A stretch of DNA of 8,572 bases from NCBI GenBank assembly GCA_039029935.1, contig JBCCFC010000563.1, positions 1 to 8,572 of the forward strand. Reading direction: 5' to 3'. Source of the DNA: G039029935 sp039029935. GTDB taxonomy: Bacteria; Chloroflexota; Anaerolineae; Caldilineales; Caldilineaceae. The notes below the pieces were generated by a model. The model was not told the DNA's origin. It worked only from the letters and a program-made list of their open reading frames with translations, and did no database searches. Positions 1 through 5,439 of this stretch are shown here, in pieces. The translations under genes were made by a program, and so were the position numbers. Numbering within the stretch: the first letter of the stretch is position 1; each line of letters begins with the position of its first letter.

Positions 1-12
1 ATCAAGTTAAGC

Positions 13-33
13 GGTAATCGGTGGTCAGTGGTC
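13..33. repeat. degenerate 7-bp tandem repeat
   Basis: Three adjacent heptamers (GGTAATC, GGTGGTC, AGTGGTC) occupy this stretch. The third one overlaps CAGTGGT (26-32), which pairs with ACCACTG (45-51) to allow a 7-bp hairpin. No gene is visible in 1-182 on either strand. The stretch lies downstream of the leftward gene and is probably non-coding spacer. Confidence 0.5.
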
Positions 34-57
34 AATGATAGTCTACCACTGGATACT

Positions 58-87
58 GACATACCGAATACCGACGTACCGAATACC
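58..87. repeat. 15-bp tandem repeat, two copies
   Basis: Units 58-72 and 73-87 (GACATACCGAATACC / GACGTACCGAATACC) are directly adjacent and differ at one base. They lie in the intergenic stretch beyond the 3' end of the leftward membrane-protein gene. The rest of 88-182 holds no gene. It has only a weak possible stem, CAAACC (127-132) with GGTTTG (157-162), which is not convincing as a terminator. Confidence 0.8.
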
Positions 88-182
88 ATCGGACTCTTAA
101 GTTAATACCAATGGTGTTTGACGTATCAAACCCCTACGAGTTACCAGAATATTGAGCGGTTTGGGTAATTGAGATTTACGCG

Positions 183-866
183 TCATTTCATGAGTTCGGT
201 TTCATCTATCGTGGTAAAGTCTGGCAAATTTACCCTGAGCGAGTAGCCTGTGCCGTTTTTTTGATAGAGAATAAGCAGTGTGTCGTTGTTGATCAAACGA
301 TGACCAATCAGTAAGTCGATTTCCGATATAATCTCCGTGTACCCTTCACCATTTGGTAACGATACCCCAATTGTCTGTAAATCTATATAATTCAGTCGCT
401 GATCGCCATTTGTATCGGTTTTAATCACTTGATAGAGAATGGCCTGTACATCATTTTGTTCCATTGCCATTGTTTTTTCTGATAGATGAACATTGTTTGA
501 GATTAGATATGCATCTGTATCAAATAGCCAATGTTGCTCGCTGGTTTCGCTGTGGATAAAGAGATAGTTTCGCACTGACAGTGATGCTTTTCGAGAGAAA
601 GATTGATCATACGCTTGGTCGGAGTTGAACGGAATCATGAGATAAGGACTACCGTCAATATCTGCCATTGATCCAAAAGACCACGCTTCTTCCACCTCGG
701 ACGCTTCATCCACATTGACAACACTGCGTGTATCAATATCTCTTGTGAACTCAGACATAATCGTATATCCTGCAAACAAGAGTACACCAATGGCGAGGAT
801 TCCCGCACACAGGATGATTAACGCGTTAAAACGCCAGACTATTCTAAAAAATTGACTTTCTTCCAT
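183..866 (-). CDS. single-pass membrane protein with EF-hand-like loop, unknown function
   Basis: A 227-residue protein. I chose the ATG at 866 because GTAGGA sits 6 bases before it. The reading frame stays open to a TTG at 899 and an ATG at 887, which would add 11 or 7 residues without an obvious ribosome site. A short cytoplasmic N-terminus ending in a Trp-Arg-Phe-Asn motif precedes one hydrophobic helix (about residues 15-36). The rest (about 190 residues) should lie outside the membrane. Residues 151-162 read D-T-N-G-D-Q-R-L-N-Y-I-D, a complete EF-hand/dockerin-type calcium loop with acidic or Asn ligands at positions 1, 3, 5, 9 and 12. Only one such loop is present, so calcium binding is a possibility, not a given. 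The overall pattern (helix, 'SPYLMIPF', 'NYLFI', 'HWLFDTD', EF-like loop) resembles an uncharacterised family that I recall from proteobacteria. No function is known to me. It is divergent from chrA and probably transcribed alone. Confidence 0.85.
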   Translation of the reverse strand: MEESQFFRIVWRFNALIILCAGILAIGVLLFAGYTIMSEFTRDIDTRSVVNVDEASEVEEAWSFGSMADIDGSPYLMIPFNSDQAYDQSFSRKASLSVRNYLFIHSETSEQHWLFDTDAYLISNNVHLSEKTMAMEQNDVQAILYQVIKTDTNGDQRLNYIDLQTIGVSLPNGEGYTEIISEIDLLIGHRLINNDTLLILYQKNGTGYSLRVNLPDFTTIDETELMK

Positions 867-945
867 AGGTTTTCCTACGCTCAACATATCCAGAATCAAA
901 ACAAGCTTGCAGACAACACTGCGTCAATTCAGTATAAACAAAACA

Positions 946-972
946 GCTCTATCTGGACAATCCAGATAGAGC
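946..972. promoter_or_regulatory. perfect 12-bp hairpin in the shared upstream region of the membrane-protein gene and chrA
   Basis: GCTCTATCTGGA (946-957) and TCCAGATAGAGC (961-972) are exact reverse complements with a 3-nt CAA spacer. Read on the minus strand, the stem is followed by TGTTTTGTTTAT, a fair U-rich tract. It could therefore act as an intrinsic terminator or attenuator ahead of the leftward gene. Read on the plus strand it would sit in the chrA leader, 43 bases before the GTG. As DNA, the palindrome could be an operator. A poor promoter-like pair, TTGCAG (907-912) and TATAAA (933-938), lies just upstream on the plus strand with an over-long 20-bp spacer. Structure is seen; the role is inferred. 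Confidence 0.6.
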
Positions 973-1015
973 ATCAATCAATACAAGCGCAATATACAAT
1001 AAGGATAACCAACCA

Positions 1016-2218
1016 GTGACAAACCAATCATTATCAGAAAAATTGGTCGAACTCGTCACCCTCTTTTTGCGGCTAGGGGTAACGGCTTTTGGTGGGCCAG
1101 CCGCACACATTGCCATGCTTCATGATGAGACGGTGGAGCGGCGCAAGTGGCTGACCGATGAGGAATTTTTGGACCTTGTGGGGGCAACCAATCTCATCCC
1201 AGGACCGAACTCGACCGAAATGGTGATTCATGTCGGCTTTCGACGCGCAGGATGGCCGGGATTGATTCTTAGCGGCCTTTGTTTTGTGCTGCCAGCCATG
1301 ATCATGGTCATGGTCCTGGCTTGGTTCTATGTCAAATATGGGGCAACACCACAGGCAGAGTGGCTGCTTTATGGCATCAAGCCCGTCGTCATTGCCATCA
1401 TTGCCAAAGCACTGTGGCAGTTGGGGCAAAAAGCGGTTGGTAAGAAGATGGAGAAGAGTGCGTTTCTGATTCCCATCGGTGTCATCGTCTTGGGACTTTA
1501 TTTCTTTGGCATCAACGAGATTATCCTGCTCTTTGCCGGCGGTCTTGCCATCATGGTGATTAGCAATATCCAGCGGTTACGTCGTAATGGACAGAGCATG
1601 AGCGGACTCCTATTTCTGCCCTTTGCTGGCTGGAAACTGCCAACGCTGTCAACGCTACCGTCATTGCTGCCCATCACCACGCTGGCGGAGGTCCCGTTCA
1701 CCTTCTCACAGCTATTTCTCACCTTTCTCAAAGTGGGTGCTGTCCTCTATGGTAGCGGCTATGTCCTGCTCGCCTTCCTACGTAACGACTTTGTACTCAA
1801 CCTTGGCTGGCTCACCGACCAACAACTCATCGACGCGGTTGCCGTTGGTCAAGTCACACCTGGCCCCGTATTGACCACAGCAACCTTTATCGGCTATGTA
1901 CTGGGTGGCATTCCGGGCGGATTGTTGGCAACACTGGGCATCTTCCTGCCTTCGTTCATCTTTGTCGCCATCTCCAACCCCATCATCCCCCGCATCCGCA
2001 ACTCGCCTTGGGTCAGCGGTCTGCTGGACGGCGTCAACGTGGCCGCACTCGGTTTGATGGCAGCGGTGACTTGGCAACTGGGCGTTGCATCGCTGGTGGA
2101 CTGGATCACGGTGCTGCTGGCCTTGGTCGCAGGTGTGTTGGTCTTCCGGTTTAAGATTAATACAATTTGGCTGATTGTCGGTGGGGCCGTTGTTGGATAT
2201 CTGAGTTCGCTCTTGTAG
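1016..2218 (+). CDS. chrA: ChrA-type chromate transporter, two-domain (long-chain CHR)
   Basis: A 400-residue integral inner-membrane protein of the CHR superfamily. Characterised members export chromate, lowering cytoplasmic Cr(VI) in a process tied to the membrane potential. Both homologous halves are present. Half one has FGGPAAHI (25-32), WLTDEEFLDL (45-54) and NLIPGPNSTEM (59-69). Half two repeats the plan with FLKVGAVLYGSGY (237-249), WLTDQQLIDA (265-274) and GQVTPGPVLTTATF (278-291). About ten to twelve hydrophobic segments fill the rest, and a charged loop near 185-195 joins the halves. The length is normal for the two-domain class. The start is GTG at 1016, with AAGGA (1001-1005) ten bases upstream and no nearby ATG. 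No chrB-type regulator or reductase gene lies beside it, so regulation, if any, would act through the upstream hairpin region. Sulfate or another oxyanion as substrate cannot be excluded from sequence alone. Confidence 0.93.
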   Translation: MTNQSLSEKLVELVTLFLRLGVTAFGGPAAHIAMLHDETVERRKWLTDEEFLDLVGATNLIPGPNSTEMVIHVGFRRAGWPGLILSGLCFVLPAMIMVMVLAWFYVKYGATPQAEWLLYGIKPVVIAIIAKALWQLGQKAVGKKMEKSAFLIPIGVIVLGLYFFGINEIILLFAGGLAIMVISNIQRLRRNGQSMSGLLFLPFAGWKLPTLSTLPSLLPITTLAEVPFTFSQLFLTFLKVGAVLYGSGYVLLAFLRNDFVLNLGWLTDQQLIDAVAVGQVTPGPVLTTATFIGYVLGGIPGGLLATLGIFLPSFIFVAISNPIIPRIRNSPWVSGLLDGVNVAALGLMAAVTWQLGVASLVDWITVLLALVAGVLVFRFKINTIWLIVGGAVVGYLSSLL

Positions 2219-2222
2219 CGTT

Positions 2223-2302
2223 AGGACGCGGACGAGCGCGCACGAACGCGGATGGATTGAATGGGATAAAAGTCCGCGTTCATCCGTGATCGTCAGCGTC
2301 CC
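2223..2302. repeat. imperfect 30-bp inverted repeat between convergent genes
   Basis: The arms 2223-2252 and 2273-2302 match as reverse complements with about seven mismatches, around a 20-nt spacer. The inner 9 bp (AACGCGGA core) are perfect, and short ACGCGGA-like words recur within the arms. The repeat fills almost the whole 97-bp gap between the stop of chrA and the stop of the leftward ATPase gene. It could therefore fold in transcripts from both sides and separate them, although no clean U-tract follows. It resembles dispersed palindromic intergenic units (REP-like); copies elsewhere in the genome would confirm this. Confidence 0.7.
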
Positions 2303-2315
2303 AACATTATTTTGC

Positions 2316-3743
2316 TCATTGTGCTTGTTGCTGGGGAATCACATCATCGGGCGTTTTGAGCAGAATACTCCCCTGCTGTGCTGCCAATGACACCAAGTCA
2401 TCGGTAAAACCACGCTTGCTGTAAAAGACATAGAAGAGTTTCCAGCCACTCTGGTTGTTGAGCCAGTGGTCGGCTTTCTTTTCTAGTTCGTTGAAATAGC
2501 GTACGCCGACTTTTTCCTCACGCCAACGTGCCTCCCCTAGCACCGCCAAACGGTCGGCATAGTTGACGCCAACCAGATCAATCTGCGCTTTGGCCGACCA
2601 CCACGAGCCAACCTCTTCCGGCCAAAAGGGAATCTCGCGTTCCTTGCTGAGTAGCGGCAGATGTTGCCGTGCAATATCCTCCCAAACCACACCAACAAAC
2701 TGCGCCCATGTCGGACGAATCAGTTCGTAGAGCAGTTCATCGGCCTCGTCATACTCTAAGCGACGTACATGCGGCAACACATAGCGCGCCCAAAAGCGAA
2801 TATAGGCATCCACCAAGTGCCACGTTCCCCACCGTTGTCCCTCATGACGGGTTGAGCCAAGCGGTACACGATGTTCGACCCACCGTAGAGATTTCAGCAA
2901 ATCAAGATAGCTACTCACGCTGTTTGATGACTCGATGCCCGCAGCAGTGGCAATCTTCTTTAGCTGATGATTTCCTGCGGCAATGGCGCGCAGAATTGCT
3001 GCATAGAGACGTGGCTCGCGCAACTCATCTCGAAGCAGCAAATCCGGTTCGTTATAGAGCATGCTGCCGCGATTAAGCACAGAATAGCGTATATTATCCC
3101 AAATATCACGCTGATCTGAAAGCTGACGCAGATAGGCGGGTGTGCCACCAGCAACTGCATAGGCATCGACTATCTCCAGTGGTGTATAGTTGGGCAAAAA
3201 TTCAGCCGCCTGCCACACGGTTAAGGGTTGGACAAATAACTGCCCCGTTCGTCGTCCATGCAGCGGTGCATCACGGTCCAATAAATCCCGCTTCATGACA
3301 GAAATGTACGAACCACAAATGACCAAATAGATTTGACTGTGCTGGAGAATCTCGTCCCATACCTTTTGTAGCTGGGAGGCAAGACGCTGACTGCTGCCGA
3401 CAAGATAAGGGTACTCGTCGATAATGACGACAAGACGTTGATTCTGCGCCAGCCGACCTATCGCCCGAAACAACCCAAGCCAACTACCATAGGTAAAGGC
3501 GTCATCGGGTTTGCTATCTGGATACTCGCTTTGATAGATAAGTTGCGAAAATTGTTGCAGCAATGACTCCTCCGAGTCCAAATATCCCAGAAAATAGATG
3601 CCCTGATGTTGACGCGCAAATTGAGCCAAGACAGAGGTTTTGCCCACCCGTCGCCGTCCTGTAACCACCAGAAATTCTGCTTGATTTGACTCATAACGGG
3701 TATCAAGAATGCACAATTCTTTTTTTCGATTGACAAACTCCAT
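2316..3743 (-). CDS. archaeal-type ATPase with C-terminal DUF234 nuclease-like domain
   Basis: A 475-residue cytoplasmic P-loop protein of the ATPase_2/COG1672 group (related to STAND/AAA+ ATPases). The Walker A motif is GRRRVGKTS (29-37), Walker B is LVVIIDEYPYL (104-114), and a sensor-like VICGSYISVM is at 141-150. A winged-helix-like region follows (about 240-310), including the 'LKKIATAAGI..SNSVSSYLDLLKSLRWV' pattern. The C-terminal part (about 311-460) fits DUF234, which has been predicted to adopt a PD-(D/E)XK nuclease fold. Candidate residues are E355 (VWEDIAR), D389 (QIDLVG) and E404 in GEARW (403-407), where the usual Lys of E-x-K is Arg. Biological roles of this family are largely unknown. 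The start is ATG at 3743, with AGGGGGA seven bases upstream. It appears monocistronic: it converges on chrA and diverges from the LysM hydrolase. A 12-bp inverted repeat 45 bp upstream may control it. Confidence 0.9.
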   Translation of the reverse strand: MEFVNRKKELCILDTRYESNQAEFLVVTGRRRVGKTSVLAQFARQHQGIYFLGYLDSEESLLQQFSQLIYQSEYPDSKPDDAFTYGSWLGLFRAIGRLAQNQRLVVIIDEYPYLVGSSQRLASQLQKVWDEILQHSQIYLVICGSYISVMKRDLLDRDAPLHGRRTGQLFVQPLTVWQAAEFLPNYTPLEIVDAYAVAGGTPAYLRQLSDQRDIWDNIRYSVLNRGSMLYNEPDLLLRDELREPRLYAAILRAIAAGNHQLKKIATAAGIESSNSVSSYLDLLKSLRWVEHRVPLGSTRHEGQRWGTWHLVDAYIRFWARYVLPHVRRLEYDEADELLYELIRPTWAQFVGVVWEDIARQHLPLLSKEREIPFWPEEVGSWWSAKAQIDLVGVNYADRLAVLGEARWREEKVGVRYFNELEKKADHWLNNQSGWKLFYVFYSKRGFTDDLVSLAAQQGSILLKTPDDVIPQQQAQ

Positions 3744-3787
3744 CGTTGTATCCCCCTACCTTTTTTTGATGATACCGCCCAACGGTG

Positions 3788-3830
3788 CAAAACACTAATC
3801 GTAAAAAGTCTAATCTAAATTAGTGTTTTG
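3788..3830. promoter_or_regulatory. 12-bp inverted repeat upstream of the ATPase gene
   Basis: CAAAACACTAAT (3788-3799) and ATTAGTGTTTTG (3819-3830) are perfect reverse complements separated by 19 nt. The spacer contains one more CTAAT (3810-3814), so the CTAAT/ATTAG word occurs three times in 43 bp. It lies 45 bp before the leftward ATPase start. This fits a multi-site operator for a dimeric repressor, possibly autoregulation, or a leader stem. The inverted repeat is directly seen; a regulatory role is inferred from position. Confidence 0.55.
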
Positions 3831-3932
3831 AGCAAAACGGAATCTCTTGCTAAGTTTGTTATCCGACTTCCACACCATCGCCCAATAGTACATTAGAATG
3901 ATTCAGCGTCTATTTATAAGAAGATTGGTTGC

Positions 3933-3954
3933 AATACCCATTCGTGGCGGAGTT
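3933..3954 (+). repeat. fragment related to the nested inverted-repeat element at 6.7 kb
   Basis: AATACCCATT (3933-3942) is followed 4 bases later by GCGGAGTT (3947-3954). The left arm of the element at 6678-6925 has the same two words (6688-6697 and 6703-6710) with a 5-base gap. Here the sequence then forms its own small stem, GTGGC (3944-3948) with GCCAC (3955-3959). No right-hand arm follows, so this looks like a solitary end or a decayed copy. Part of the similarity could be chance. Confidence 0.4.
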
Positions 3955-3975
3955 GCCACAGAGGTTGAACGTTTT

Positions 3976-3991
3976 TCGGGCTGTCGCCCGA
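3976..3991. other. 6-bp GC-rich hairpin
   Basis: TCGGGC (3976-3981) pairs with GCCCGA (3986-3991) around a TGTC loop. It follows a T5 run on the plus strand and stands directly before the duplicated 28-bp hairpin unit. Together they make three consecutive stems in the probable leader of the LysM hydrolase operon. Read on the minus strand, the stem is followed by AAAAAC, so it is not a canonical terminator in either direction. Confidence 0.5.
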
Positions 3992-3992
3992 C

Positions 3993-4048
3993 GCTCAGGT
4001 AGCCAACCTGAGATACTTTCGCTCAGGTAGCCAACCTGAGATACTTTC
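3993..4048. repeat. 28-bp perfect tandem repeat, each copy a hairpin
   Basis: Copies 3993-4020 and 4021-4048 are identical and directly adjacent. Each contains CTCAGGT-AGCCA-ACCTGAG, a 7-bp stem with a 5-nt loop (3994-4012 and 4022-4040), followed by ATACTTTC. The array ends 32 bases before the ATG of the LysM hydrolase and 20 bases before its ribosome site (GGGGGA, 4069-4074). It is therefore likely part of the 5' untranslated region or the promoter-proximal region. The exact identity of the copies suggests a recent duplication of a palindromic unit. Confidence 0.9.
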
Positions 4049-4080
4049 GGGGCAGATTCTTTTGATATGGGGGATTCAAT

Positions 4081-5439
4081 ATGGATAAAGTAGAGAAGGG
4101 AAGAGGATGGTGGCTGGCGGGTTTATTCGTCGCGGTGATGCTGAACATCGCTATGGCTTTGCCACTCAATGCGGCGTCGCTACAACAAGCAAGCACTGCC
4201 TCTGTCACCTGCGCACAGAATGTGTTTGTCCAGCCAGGTGATACGCTCTCGATTATTGCGGGGCGAACACTAGGGTCGGCCACCGCCTATCAACAGATTG
4301 TCGATGCCACCAATGCAATCGCTGAAACTGATGCCAGCTATACGATTATTCGTAATGTGAATGTCATTAATGTGGGCTGGAAGTTGTGTATTCCAGATGC
4401 CGAGAGGACACCACGCGCTACCAGTACAGCCACTTCTACACGCGTGCTAGCTACTACGCCGACTACTACACCAGCTACGACACCGACCGCTAGACCAACG
4501 ACTAGACCAACCATTGACCCCGATGCACCCGATGTCACCGGAATGCGTGACCTGCATATCCGCACGATGCAGGCACAAACTTATCCTGGCAGCGAGATTA
4601 CCATTGAACGAACGCTCACGCCGGGCGTCAACTATAATCAATACGTCGTTTCCTATCGCTCGGATGGACTCAAGATTTATGCACTGATGACCATTCCCTT
4701 TGGGGAGACACCGATAACAGGGTGGCCCGTCGTCATTTTTAATCATGGATATATCCCACCAGAGATTTATCGCACCACCGAACGCTATGTGGCCTATGTG
4801 GACGCCTTTGCGCGTAATGGCTATATTGTGTTCAAATCCGACTATCGTGGACATGGCATCTCCGAGGGCAGTTCAGAGGGGGGATCCTATCGCAGTCCGG
4901 GCTACACAGTGGATGTTCTCAACGCGCTAGCGTCCATGAAAAACTATCCAGCCGCAGACCCCAACCGCATCGGCATGTGGGGACACTCGATGGGTGGCTA
5001 CATCACGCTGCGGTCTATGGTCATTTCTGAGGATATTAAAGCGGGTGTCATCTGGGCAGGTGTTGTGGCGTCCTACACTGATTTAATGGACCGATGGGCA
5101 ACACGGCCCGGACCCTGGCTGCGTCGGGCCATCCGTTGGCGTGATGCCTCATTTGCCGAGTTTGGCACACCACAGGAGAACCCTGCATTCTGGGACGGCA
5201 TCTCCGCCAATAGCTATCTCAGTGAATTGTCTGGCCCCATTGAGCTACATCATGGGACCAACGACTACAGTGTTCCAGTTGAATTTTCACAGGACCTAGA
5301 GGCACAAATTCAAGCGGTGAACGGGGATGTCAGTGCGTATATTTATGCGGGTGACAACCACAACATATCCATTTCATTTAATACGGCAATGGCGCGTTCT
5401 GTTGCTTTTTTTGACAAACACGTGAAGAATATACAATGA
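4081..5439 (+). CDS. secreted LysM domain plus S9-type alpha/beta hydrolase
   Basis: 452 residues. A hydrophobic N-terminal helix (about 10-28) ends in A-L-P-L-N-A-A-S, consistent with a signal peptide cut near residue 32. A LysM domain spans about 44-105 (QPGDTLSIIAGR at 51-62, WKLCIP at 100-105) and is bracketed by C44 and C103, which could form a disulfide. LysM binds peptidoglycan or related glycans. A Thr/Pro-rich linker (108-150) leads to an alpha/beta hydrolase domain like prolyl oligopeptidase/acyl-peptide hydrolase (S9) or dienelactone-type esterases. It shows NHGY (221-224), the YRGHG turn (255-259), the nucleophile elbow GHSMGG (S303), Asp395 in HGTNDYSVP, and His427 in GDNHNIS, so a full Ser-Asp-His triad is in place. 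The likely role is an envelope-bound esterase or peptidase; the substrate is unknown. GGGGGA lies six bases before the ATG. The stop overlaps the start of the next gene. Confidence 0.88.
   Translation: MDKVEKGRGWWLAGLFVAVMLNIAMALPLNAASLQQASTASVTCAQNVFVQPGDTLSIIAGRTLGSATAYQQIVDATNAIAETDASYTIIRNVNVINVGWKLCIPDAERTPRATSTATSTRVLATTPTTTPATTPTARPTTRPTIDPDAPDVTGMRDLHIRTMQAQTYPGSEITIERTLTPGVNYNQYVVSYRSDGLKIYALMTIPFGETPITGWPVVIFNHGYIPPEIYRTTERYVAYVDAFARNGYIVFKSDYRGHGISEGSSEGGSYRSPGYTVDVLNALASMKNYPAADPNRIGMWGHSMGGYITLRSMVISEDIKAGVIWAGVVASYTDLMDRWATRPGPWLRRAIRWRDASFAEFGTPQENPAFWDGISANSYLSELSGPIELHHGTNDYSVPVEFSQDLEAQIQAVNGDVSAYIYAGDNHNISISFNTAMARSVAFFDKHVKNIQ

Noticed and set aside
867..899. TTG at 899 as the start of the leftward membrane protein
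   Set aside because: The ATG at 866 has a well-spaced GTAGGA and gives the expected short N-terminus before the membrane helix.
1073..2109. Several minus-strand and out-of-frame open frames within chrA
   Set aside because: The plus-strand CHR protein is complete with both signature halves, and the opposing frames show no domain or start signal.
3894..3899. TAGAAT as a -10 box for the hydrolase operon
   Set aside because: No acceptable -35 lies 16-18 bp upstream; the nearest candidate (TTCCAC, 3868-3873) is poor and 20 bp away.
4447..4854. 135-codon minus-strand open frame inside the LysM hydrolase gene
   Set aside because: It lies opposite a gene with clear catalytic motifs; its start region is antisense to the hydrolase domain and its end to the Thr/Pro linker.
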